A DNA stretch of 64,000 nucleotides from JACJXW01 sp964418125 (GTDB taxonomy: Bacteria; Bacteroidota; Bacteroidia; Chitinophagales; Saprospiraceae): NCBI GenBank assembly GCA_964418125.1, contig CAYQKY010000007.1, forward strand, positions 1 through 64,000, in the 5' to 3' direction. Below the pieces are notes generated by a model. It searched no databases, had not been told where the DNA came from, and saw only the letters and a program-made list of their open reading frames with translations. The translations under genes and the position numbers were made by a program. This document shows, in pieces, positions 32,126 through 40,138 of the stretch; positions within the stretch are counted from its first letter, which is position 1; every line of letters begins with the position of its first letter.

Positions 32126-32869
32126 TTACTCGTTTTCCACTCCCCCATCCGTCGTAAAAACCGCCTCCACAAAAGAACGGTTGCCGCCCTCCGCCACCGT
32201 GCCGATAGCCACTTTGTATTCGGCGCCGGGCGCCAGAAACCCGTTGGGTACGGCAAAGGATGTGACGGTACCGGGAAGGGTTGCCGTAATTTTACCACGC
32301 ATGCCCTCTTCTTCGGTTTCAACCTCGACAATGTAGGCGGCAACGCCCTCTACCGGCTCCCATTTGACAACCAGATTTTCAACGGGCACGCCCTTCCCTT
32401 CCGGTTCGGGGTACAGGATGGAAGCTGTGCCCGGCAGATCGTGGTTCAGAGTAGCTTCCCCTTGAAAGCCATTGTCTTCGGTGTCTATTCCGGTGAACCG
32501 GTAGGCGCCTTCCGGAAAGGCTTTCTTCAGGCTTTCCGTATCTCCGGGTTCCGGAGACTCCATGACGAACTTCCGGATGCCCATGCTTTCATCGCCGTGG
32601 GAGGTGAAGTCGATGAGCATATCCCCTTCCGGAGAAACCACTTTGAGGCGGGTTAGCCCTTCGTCGCCGCCGGTGACTTCGAAAACCACCTCGACGTCGC
32701 CGTCCGTAGCGTTTTGTTCAAAGCGTATGGTGGCGTGCTCAAAAGGTTCATAGGAATCCGGTTCAGGTTCCGCTTCCTGGTTGGTTGTTTCCTGATGCGT
32801 TTCGGCAGGGTTGCACTGTGCCGCCAGCAGGGCCGCCAGCAGGGCAAGTAATGGTATGGGTTTAGACAT
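32126..32869 (-). CDS. Lipoprotein with fibronectin type III-like domain
   Basis: A 247-residue lipoprotein (lipobox AAQC, Cys19). After an acidic linker rich in Glu and Thr (about 20-42) there is a beta-rich domain (ATIRFEQNATDGDVEVVFEV, about 45-150) and a C-terminal FN3-like domain (about 165-240) with VVKWEPVEGVAAYIVEVE and APGAEYKVAIGTVAEGGN. No catalytic signature is visible. It probably serves as a cell-surface binding or scaffold protein. Its neighbours are the convergent CBM9-like gene and, 175 bp upstream, an amidohydrolase on the same strand. Confidence 0.72.
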   Translation of the reverse strand: MSKPIPLLALLAALLAAQCNPAETHQETTNQEAEPEPDSYEPFEHATIRFEQNATDGDVEVVFEVTGGDEGLTRLKVVSPEGDMLIDFTSHGDESMGIRKFVMESPEPGDTESLKKAFPEGAYRFTGIDTEDNGFQGEATLNHDLPGTASILYPEPEGKGVPVENLVVKWEPVEGVAAYIVEVETEEEGMRGKITATLPGTVTSFAVPNGFLAPGAEYKVAIGTVAEGGNRSFVEAVFTTDGGVENE

Positions 32870-33044
32870 GAGGCTGAAGGTTAGGGTTTTCCAATAAGAT
32901 CAACCAATGAATATAAGTATTTTCAATAGGTTGACGCCATCCCCAGCCAACTTTTTTTTTACGCCTGAAAAGCAGTTCAAAGTCTGGCGTATAAGATCGT
33001 AGCCATTGGCAGGGGCGTTAAAAGGTGAGGGCCTATCCACTTTG

Positions 33045-34805
33045 TCAATCCAGCCCCAGAAACTCCCTCGGATTTCCCCGGGCGATGAGGTTGAACTCCT
33101 CCTCATCCAGCTCCGCCACCGTATTCGCCATGATCTCCTTATCCGACTTGTGGTTGCGCACCACGTAGAAGTCCGTACCGTAAAGCACGCGGCGGCGCAG
33201 CTTTACATTGCTTTCCTGCATGGTTTGCTTCAGGAGGGGGAAGATATCCTCATCGTAAAGGATATAGCTGATATCGCTGTATACATTGGGGAACTGCAGC
33301 ATCATGCTGCAGATGATGGAGTACCAGTCGGCATATTTCCATACCTGTTCCAGCTTGCCGGGGGAATATTCTCCCTGCTGGTTATAGAGGAAGTTAATTC
33401 CTCTGTCCGGATTTCGGATCAGCTGCAGGCTGTAATTGTAGCGGTCGAGTTCAAGATATCTTTTCCATTGATCGTCGCCGCCAAAGTGGGCGAAGCAGAT
33501 CTTCAGCCGGCTCAGGTTGTGCTCAAGAGGCTTCTCCGGGCCGTTATATCCGAACAACTCGCGAATGCGGCTGTCCCAGGCCTGGCCCACCAGTTTGCGC
33601 AATAGCGGCTCTTCCAGCAGGCAGAGGTAATTCATGGGGTGGGTGAAGTTGAGCTGGAATTCTTCGTTTTTCCGCTCCGGCAACAGCAAAGGGGCATACC
33701 CTCCTCCCGCTACAGGCTCTTCAAAAACGGGATGAACATCCCACTCCGGTTTTTTCCTGCCGCGGTAGAAGATCGTCCCCCGAATACAATGGGTGGTAAT
33801 GGGAAGGCCTCTGTCGGCTGCATATTTCCACAAGGGCAGGAGTTCTTCTTCAAAGGGATAATACCCCAGGGCCGGGTAGATCTTAAAGCCGCTGAACCGG
33901 TGGCCTTCCATATATTCTTTGAGGAAACAATCCTCCAGGCTCACCTGGCCATCCTGGAAGGAGAACTTAAAAAAAGCCTCCTCTTCCCGGATACGCCGGG
34001 GGTCGATAAATACGAAAGGAAAGAAAATGTCTTTATAGTCTTTATCCTTTTTGATGTCCGCCAGTTCCTGCATTTGCTTGTAAAAGCCGCCGTCAGCGCT
34101 CAGTTTGCCTGCTCCCATGTATTTCATGTCCATAGGAAGTACTACGAAGCCGGTTCCGGGCGGGTATTGGGCTTTGAGCCCTGCCATTACCCGGTGCTGG
34201 TGTTTGTAGAGGGAATAACGGCACAGCAGAATGTAGCGTTCTATCAATTCGGTAGTCAGCTTACCGGGCAACAGCTGGAAAAAACCCCAAACACGCTTGA
34301 GGATAAAGAGGATAAAATTGCGCCCGGACTTGAAGAACACCATCACGGCAACCACGAGCGCCAGTTTAAGGAATAAACTGCCGAGGTCGAAAAGGATATT
34401 CCATTCTTCCAGCCTTTCCCGCAAGGCCAGTATCCAGTCATTGACTACCGAGTCCTCCGGTTCAAAAATAAGGGAAGCCCAGTCGTACAGGATGTAAAAC
34501 ACGTGGATAATGGCCAAAGCGGCAATGGCCCACTGCAGGATATTGAGCAGCCAGGTGCGCTTGACCCAGATGGTGAACTTGTACCACATCCGCTTCGCCG
34601 CCCGGTAGGGGGGGGAAAACTGGATGGCGTCCTTCAACCGGTTCCAGGTTTTGACGCCCCAGAGGATCAGCGGCAGCGAAAGGATGTAATAAAACGGCCA
34701 CCAGACGAAGGAGCGGGCAAGGTGGGGCGGAACGTGATCTCCCGTAAAAATATGGGTGTGGCAATTGATGATGGGAAGGCGGAGCGGTTTGGTTTTCGTT
34801 TCCAT
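33045..34805 (-). CDS. Amidohydrolase-2-like enzyme with transmembrane insertion
   Basis: A 586-residue amidohydrolase. The barrel begins at once with the metal motif CHTH (His16, His18). The next ~190 residues are an insertion with three, perhaps four, membrane segments (about 33-50, 86-107, 141-158, 163-180). The barrel then resumes with VVLPMDMKYMG, FVFIDPRR, FKIYPALGYYP, ITTHC (His339), CFAHFGGDD and VLYGTDF, so all expected metal-site residues survive. ATG 34805 is preferred; a start at 34925 would add 40 residues lacking family similarity and would crowd the divergent DUF1080 promoter. The membrane insertion inside a metal-dependent barrel is unusual. The substrate is unknown. Confidence 0.75.
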   Translation of the reverse strand: METKTKPLRLPIINCHTHIFTGDHVPPHLARSFVWWPFYYILSLPLILWGVKTWNRLKDAIQFSPPYRAAKRMWYKFTIWVKRTWLLNILQWAIAALAIIHVFYILYDWASLIFEPEDSVVNDWILALRERLEEWNILFDLGSLFLKLALVVAVMVFFKSGRNFILFILKRVWGFFQLLPGKLTTELIERYILLCRYSLYKHQHRVMAGLKAQYPPGTGFVVLPMDMKYMGAGKLSADGGFYKQMQELADIKKDKDYKDIFFPFVFIDPRRIREEEAFFKFSFQDGQVSLEDCFLKEYMEGHRFSGFKIYPALGYYPFEEELLPLWKYAADRGLPITTHCIRGTIFYRGRKKPEWDVHPVFEEPVAGGGYAPLLLPERKNEEFQLNFTHPMNYLCLLEEPLLRKLVGQAWDSRIRELFGYNGPEKPLEHNLSRLKICFAHFGGDDQWKRYLELDRYNYSLQLIRNPDRGINFLYNQQGEYSPGKLEQVWKYADWYSIICSMMLQFPNVYSDISYILYDEDIFPLLKQTMQESNVKLRRRVLYGTDFYVVRNHKSDKEIMANTVAELDEEEFNLIARGNPREFLGLD

Positions 34806-34958
34806 GTGCGGGGTCTTCTGCGTTCGTGTCAGAGCAGTAAGATACGCAAAATACTTCTCAAAAGAAACGGCAAAACCGTTCAGAGTGATTGAATCAAAAG
34901 AAAAATTTACCGCCATTTTGCGCATATTTCCAGATATTGGCCTAAAACTCGATCTGAC

Positions 34959-35768
34959 ATGAAAAAGAGATTCCTCATTATTATTACGGCGTTTTGTCTT
35001 TCATCCCTGCTCTTCGGCCAGGAAATCGACCCGGAACTGACGGAAACCTGGGAACCGGTACCCGAAAAAGTTACTCCCGGCATCTTTCCGGGCAGCCCTC
35101 CTTCCGATGCGGTCATCCTGTTTGACGGAAAAGATCTCTCACAATGGAGAAAAACCCTGGTGGGTTACGGAGGAAGCATGGCGGAGGTCGAAGAAGTGGC
35201 GAAAAAAAGGGCTGCTATGACGAAATACGAAGAGCAGGATGCCGAATGGGAGGTCAAAGACGGCGCCATGATCGTCGTACCGGGCACGGGCGCCATCGAG
35301 ACCAGAAAGGCTTTCGGAGACATACAACTCCATATCGAATGGCTTTCTCCGGTTGACCCCGGCAAAACCGGACAGGGCTACAGCAACAGCGGAATCTTCC
35401 TGATGGGCACTTATGAGATCCAGGTCCTGAATTCCTATGAAAACCCGACCTATTCCAACGGCCAGGCCGGCGCCATGTACAAACAATCCATCCCTCTGGT
35501 TAACGCCTGCCGCCCTCCCGGCGAATGGCAGTACTACGACATCATCTTCACGGCGCCCAGGTTTGCCGACGACGGATCCCTGATCAAACCGGCAACGATC
35601 ACCGCCTTCCACAACGGCATCCTGATCCAGAACCACTTCGAGCTGAAGGGGCCGTGTATCTACAGGGGGGAGCCTCATTATGTCCCTCACCCGGAAAAAC
35701 TGCCGCTCCTGCTTCAGGACCACGGCGACCGGGTGCGCTTCCGCAATATCTGGGTGCGGGAGCTATGA
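34959..35768 (+). CDS. Secreted DUF1080 protein, larger variant
   Basis: A 269-residue exported protein, signal peptide about 1-20 (ends LLFGQ), with a DUF1080 domain of the variant that includes GYSNSGIFLMGTYEIQVLNS, AGAMYKQSIPLVNACRPPG and WQYYDIIFTAPRF. The start of the domain is AVILFDGKDLSQWRKT, and it ends in LLLQDHGDRVRFRNIWVREL. It is more divergent from the other two DUF1080 proteins in this window than they are from each other. It stands upstream of the ThuA-PQQ-cytochrome fusion on the same strand. By family it may act on 3-keto-glycosides or polysaccharides outside the cytoplasm. Confidence 0.92.
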   Translation: MKKRFLIIITAFCLSSLLFGQEIDPELTETWEPVPEKVTPGIFPGSPPSDAVILFDGKDLSQWRKTLVGYGGSMAEVEEVAKKRAAMTKYEEQDAEWEVKDGAMIVVPGTGAIETRKAFGDIQLHIEWLSPVDPGKTGQGYSNSGIFLMGTYEIQVLNSYENPTYSNGQAGAMYKQSIPLVNACRPPGEWQYYDIIFTAPRFADDGSLIKPATITAFHNGILIQNHFELKGPCIYRGEPHYVPHPEKLPLLLQDHGDRVRFRNIWVREL

Positions 35769-35971
35769 TACTTCGGCTTATGCCACTAAAACACCAGCCT
35801 CCGGAACGAAGTTCCGGGGCAGTTGTTAGTTGTTGGTTATTGTCCATCCGCAGCCTCTAAGCCGTTGATTGCCGGCGAACAACCAACAACGGCATTTTCG
35901 GCGCATTAGATATTCACTCCCCGTCTTAGCTATAGGCTCAGCCGGGTAAAATTCACTCATTCACTCAGACA
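35769..35971. repeat. Repeat-bearing 203-bp gap
   Basis: The gap contains a perfect hairpin CCGGAAC-GAA-GTTCCGG (35801-35817), a distant inverted pair GTTGTTGGTT (35829-35838) and AACCAACAAC (35881-35890), and an ATTCACTC tandem run (35951-35967) like the one before GH92. Confidence 0.5.
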
Positions 35972-38900
35972 ATGTACAGGTTCCCCTCACCGATAGCAGT
36001 GTTTTTTTTGGCGGCGATCATCCTGCTCACCCAATGCTCCCGCCCGGAGCAATTCATCCGCGTCCTGGTTTTTTCGAAAACCGAGGGCTACCGCCATGCA
36101 TCCATCGAACCCGGGATAGAGGCCATCAGAGGCCTGGGGCAGAAATATGGCTTCACGGTGGACGCCACTGAGGATGCCGAATATTTCACTCAGGAAAACC
36201 TGCGGCAATACAACGTAATCATCTTTCTGAGTACCAGCGGAGATGTTTTTGACGAAGCTCAGCAGTTGGAATTTCAGCGCTGGATACAGGCGGGAGGAGG
36301 GTTTGTCGGCATTCACTCGGCGACGGTTACGGAATACGACTGGCCATGGTACAACGAACTGGCGGGCGGCTACTTTGCCAGCCACCCGCCGGGAGTGTCC
36401 GAAGCGGTGATCGAACGAGTGGACGCAGAGCATCCTTCCACCAAACCGCTTCCGGATGAATGGGTGCGTACCGACGAGTGGTATAATTTCCGGAAGCTCA
36501 TCCCCGATACCCACAAGCTGCTAAACCTCGATGAGGAGTCCTACGAGGGCGGTGATATGGGCAACAACCACCCCATCGCCTGGTACCGCGAATTCGACGG
36601 CGGGCGGGCCTGGTACACCGCTCTGGGGCACACTTCAGAATCTTATTCTGAACCCCTCTTCCTGGAGCACGTATGGGGTGGTATAAAGTACGCCGCCGGG
36701 CCACAGGCTGCGGTTGATTATTCCCGGCCCGGGGTTGCGCCGGCAGAGAACCGCTTTGAAAAGATCGTCCTGGCGGACAACCTGAACGAACCCATGGAGC
36801 TGGATTTTCTGCCCGATGGCAAGATCATCTTCATCGAGCGCCAGGGAGCGGTGAAAGTGTATGATCCGGTACTCAAGGTAGTGAAAACCATACAGCAGAT
36901 ACCGGTAAGTACCAAGCACGAGGATGGCCTGCTGGGCCTGGCGCTTGACCCGGATTTTTACAGCAACCGCTGGATCTACCTCTTCTATTCCGGCCCGGAA
37001 GCGGCGCAGCAGCGGGTGTCTCGTTTCACCTATACAGACGGCGCTGTTCCTCCCCTCTCTCAGGAGGAGGTTTTGCTCACCATTCCAACCCAGCGGGAAG
37101 AATGCTGCCATTCCGCCGGGTCTATCCAGTTCGGGCCGGACAGGATGCTCTACATCGCCACCGGCGACAACACCAACCCCTTCAAGTCTAACGGTTATGC
37201 GCCCATCGATGGGCGCCCCGGCAGAGCTCCGTTCGATGCCCGCCGGTCGGCGGCCAACACCAACGACCTGCGAGGGAAGGTGCTTCGGATCAGGGCAAAT
37301 GAAGATGGCTCCACCTCAATACCCGATGGAAACCTTTTTCCCAAAGACGGTTCGGCCGGCCGGCCGGAAATTTATGTGATGGGCTGCCGCAACCCTTACC
37401 GCATTTCCATCGACCCTAAAAACGGCGCCTTGTACTGGGGGGATGTTGGCCCCGATGCGGGCGAGCCAAAAGCAGGAAGAGGGCCCGCCGGCCACGATGA
37501 GGTCAACCGGGCTGCCGCTCCCGGCTTCTTCGGATGGCCCCTGTTCATCGGCAACAACAAACCCTACCATGCTTTTGACTTTAACAGCCGGGTTTCAGGG
37601 GAGGCGTTCAACCCCAAAAGCCCGGTTAACCGCTCGCCTTTTAACACCGGATCACAGGCATTGCCTCCGGCGCAACCCGCCCTCATCTGGTATCCTTACG
37701 GCCATTCCGAGGAGTTCCCCGTAGTGGGGGAAGGCGGAAGGACAGCCATGGCAGGCCCGGTATTCTACACGGATCAATATTACAAAAATGACGGCCGTTA
37801 CCCCCCCTATTTTGAAGGAAAACTCTTCATTTACGAATGGATGAGAGGATGGATCATGAGCGTCACCCTCGATGAGAAAGGACAAATAGAACGCATGGAA
37901 CGCTTTATGCCCTCCAGCACTTTCTCCAACCCGGTTGACCTGGAATTCAACAGCCGTGGAGAGTTGTACCTCCTGGAATACGGCAAAACCTGGTTTGCGC
38001 AGAATGAAGACGCCAGGTTGATCCAGTTGAAATACAACAGCGGCAACCGGCCGCCGGTAGCCAGGATCACTTATTCGGAGAAATACGGTACGGCCCCGCT
38101 AAACGTCCGCCTGTCCGCCTCCTCGTCGGAGGATTACGACCAGGACCCGATGTCCTTTGAATGGCACATCGACGGACAGTATGTATCGGATTCAGAATCC
38201 TTCCCTTATACTTTCGAAAATAACGGCAAACACCGGGTGAGGCTGATCGTTAAAGATTCCCGCGGAGAGGCCGGGATCGCTACGGAAGAAATATGGGTAG
38301 GCAATTCAAAGCCGGAAGTCCACATCAAGGTTGACGGAAACCGCACCTTCTACTGGGACAATGAAGAGCTATCCTATCAGGTAACGGTGGAAGACCGGGA
38401 AGATGGGCGGCTCAATGAAGGGATTTCCCCCCGGGCCCTGGCCGTAAATATCGATTACCTGGAAACCGGCTACGATATGACGGAGATCGCAAAGGGGCAT
38501 CAGGAACAAACCTTTGCGTCTCCGGGAGAACGACTGATCGAAGAATCCAACTGCCTGTCCTGCCATCAGGTGGAAAAGGCTTCCGTCGGCCCTTCCTATC
38601 TGCAGGTGGCACAGCGGTACCAGGAGGAAAGTCCCGCAGTTGTGGAACGCCTGGCCAATAAGATCATCAGCGGCGGCTCCGGCGCCTGGGGAGAAATTGC
38701 CATGTCGGCACACCCGCATTTAAGCCCTTCCCAGGCCAGGACTATTGTGCAATATATCCTTTCCCTGGACAGCCCTGAGAATATCGCAGGGCTTCCGCCA
38801 AGCGGCTCCTATATCTTTCGGGAACACCTGGAGGAAAATACAACCGGCATGTATGTGATCAACGCCTCCTATAGCGACAAAGGAGGGAATGGCATCGGGG

Positions 38901-39367
38901 CGCTTACCACCCGTCAGCAGTTGATCCTGCGATATCCCAGGCTTTACGCCAGAAATTATGACATCAAATCACACTGCCAGCGCGTGCCGGTGGACACCGC
39001 CCTGTTTTCCGGGTTCGAGGAAGGGTATGAGATCATCCGGTTGGACGTAGATCATTACTTCGGCTTCACCGATATTGACCTAACCGGCATTGGATACATT
39101 AGGATAAATCTGCTGTTGCCGCCCCAAAACCGGCAACAGGGCGCGATCAAAATTCGCACCGGCGGGCCCGGCGGATCCATCATCGGCAGCGCAGAACTCC
39201 GTAACAGCGAAACTACCGACGACGGATACCGGCAGCTTCTGATACCCATTGGAAAGATGGAGGGCATCCACGATGTACTGTTTTTCTTTCGAAATGCCGG
39301 GGGCGGGCAACAAACAGTGGATATTGACTCGGTCGAATTTTTCAGGGATAAACCGGATGAAAGCTAA
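35972..39367 (+). CDS. ThuA - PQQ sugar dehydrogenase - PKD - cytochrome c - CBM fusion lipoprotein
   Basis: A 1131-residue lipoprotein (lipobox LLTQC, Cys22). Domains in order: ThuA-like (about 28-250: RVLVFSKTEGYRHASIEPGI, GGGFVGIHSATVTEYDWPWY, YTALGHTSESY); a six-bladed PQQ-dependent glucose/sorbosone dehydrogenase-like propeller (about 262-690: GLLGLALDPDFYSNRWIYLF, AGSIQFGPDRMLYIATGDN, NPYRISIDPKNGALYWGDVG); a PKD domain (about 695-780); a class-I cytochrome c (CLSCH at 861-865); and a C-terminal CBM6-like domain. It probably oxidises a sugar at the cell surface or in the periplasm and passes electrons to its own haem. ThuA proteins are linked to keto-sugar metabolism. The last four bases overlap the convergent cysteine dioxygenase gene. 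Confidence 0.9.
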   Translation: MYRFPSPIAVFFLAAIILLTQCSRPEQFIRVLVFSKTEGYRHASIEPGIEAIRGLGQKYGFTVDATEDAEYFTQENLRQYNVIIFLSTSGDVFDEAQQLEFQRWIQAGGGFVGIHSATVTEYDWPWYNELAGGYFASHPPGVSEAVIERVDAEHPSTKPLPDEWVRTDEWYNFRKLIPDTHKLLNLDEESYEGGDMGNNHPIAWYREFDGGRAWYTALGHTSESYSEPLFLEHVWGGIKYAAGPQAAVDYSRPGVAPAENRFEKIVLADNLNEPMELDFLPDGKIIFIERQGAVKVYDPVLKVVKTIQQIPVSTKHEDGLLGLALDPDFYSNRWIYLFYSGPEAAQQRVSRFTYTDGAVPPLSQEEVLLTIPTQREECCHSAGSIQFGPDRMLYIATGDNTNPFKSNGYAPIDGRPGRAPFDARRSAANTNDLRGKVLRIRANEDGSTSIPDGNLFPKDGSAGRPEIYVMGCRNPYRISIDPKNGALYWGDVGPDAGEPKAGRGPAGHDEVNRAAAPGFFGWPLFIGNNKPYHAFDFNSRVSGEAFNPKSPVNRSPFNTGSQALPPAQPALIWYPYGHSEEFPVVGEGGRTAMAGPVFYTDQYYKNDGRYPPYFEGKLFIYEWMRGWIMSVTLDEKGQIERMERFMPSSTFSNPVDLEFNSRGELYLLEYGKTWFAQNEDARLIQLKYNSGNRPPVARITYSEKYGTAPLNVRLSASSSEDYDQDPMSFEWHIDGQYVSDSESFPYTFENNGKHRVRLIVKDSRGEAGIATEEIWVGNSKPEVHIKVDGNRTFYWDNEELSYQVTVEDREDGRLNEGISPRALAVNIDYLETGYDMTEIAKGHQEQTFASPGERLIEESNCLSCHQVEKASVGPSYLQVAQRYQEESPAVVERLANKIISGGSGAWGEIAMSAHPHLSPSQARTIVQYILSLDSPENIAGLPPSGSYIFREHLEENTTGMYVINASYSDKGGNGIGALTTRQQLILRYPRLYARNYDIKSHCQRVPVDTALFSGFEEGYEIIRLDVDHYFGFTDIDLTGIGYIRINLLLPPQNRQQGAIKIRTGGPGGSIIGSAELRNSETTDDGYRQLLIPIGKMEGIHDVLFFFRNAGGGQQTVDIDSVEFFRDKPDES

Positions 39368-39849
39368 CCGGTTTTCGCCATGGTAATTTTCCCGGGATCC
39401 GTTTCGACGATCTGGGAAGTATATATTCCAGGCGAATAAATGTGCAGAGAAACCGCCGGTTTCGCAACAGGGTTTTCTACGATATGATAGGCCAGGGCAT
39501 CGTGGATGTACGATACATCACCGCGGGAAAAATTAAATTTCCCCACCATCTGCTGCGGTTCAAAAGGGTCGAACCGGGATTCAATGAGGCTGCCCGACAG
39601 GACTTTCAACAGGCATCCTCCTTCCGGATGGCCGTGCTTTTTGCTGCGGGCATAGCCCTCCCAATAGATCAAAACCAGGCGGAAGTGTTCATTCTGGAAA
39701 AGAGGAGTGTTGCCCGGGCCGGTTACATATTCTCTCCAGTCTTCCCCTTCGCAGGCGTTGAAGCGGGACAACAGGTAAAGGACATCTTTCTCTTTATTGC
39801 CAGGGGTTTGTGTTTCCAGGGCCCGGATCAGCTTACGTAGCGTTTTCAT
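39364..39849 (-). CDS. Cysteine dioxygenase-family protein
   Basis: A 161-residue cupin matching cysteine dioxygenase closely at the active site: His72-x-His74 and Cys79 in KKHGHPEGGC, His122 in AYHIVEN, and the Ser134/His136/Tyr138 triad in SLHIYSP. The His-x-His-x4-Cys spacing is that of mammalian CDO, and Cys79 with Tyr138 could form the thioether cofactor. It should oxidise cysteine to its sulfinic acid in the cytoplasm. The ATG at 39849 starts the recognisable protein; an upstream in-frame ATG at 39894 adds 15 residues of no obvious origin. The gene converges on the ThuA-fusion gene, overlapping its end by 4 bp, and has no metabolic link to its neighbours that I can see. Confidence 0.87.
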   Translation of the reverse strand: MKTLRKLIRALETQTPGNKEKDVLYLLSRFNACEGEDWREYVTGPGNTPLFQNEHFRLVLIYWEGYARSKKHGHPEGGCLLKVLSGSLIESRFDPFEPQQMVGKFNFSRGDVSYIHDALAYHIVENPVAKPAVSLHIYSPGIYTSQIVETDPGKITMAKTG

Positions 39850-40138
39850 TGTGGTATTTTGGTTTTTCAGCCAAATTGCAGCTTCCGCCGTCATGAGGAA
39901 ACCTAAATTGATTGCAATTCCGGCCTTACTTATCCTGAGCCCCGGCGTATTGATTAACCGGCCAGGCGCCTTATCCTGTTTGTCGGCATTTCAAGCATTT
40001 TTTCTATCTTTCAAGGCAAAACCCGGCCCACCCGCCGACAAAAGAATGAGAGGGAAGAAACTCAGTAGTCAGCACGCCGGCCAAAACGGGAAGGGCGATC
40101 CGGTAAATATAATCCAGAAAAAGGCTTAACATCAAGTT

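Noticed and set aside
32961..32990. Imperfect inverted repeat ACGCCTGA/TCTGGCGT next to a T9 run as a terminator
   Set aside because: On the strand of the neighbouring genes the T run becomes an A run after the stem, so it does not fit a Rho-independent terminator.
39797..40129. A possible 110-residue plus-strand protein before the PVC-type gene
   Set aside because: It begins inside the antisense of the cysteine dioxygenase gene, has no motif, and ends in the leader of the next gene.
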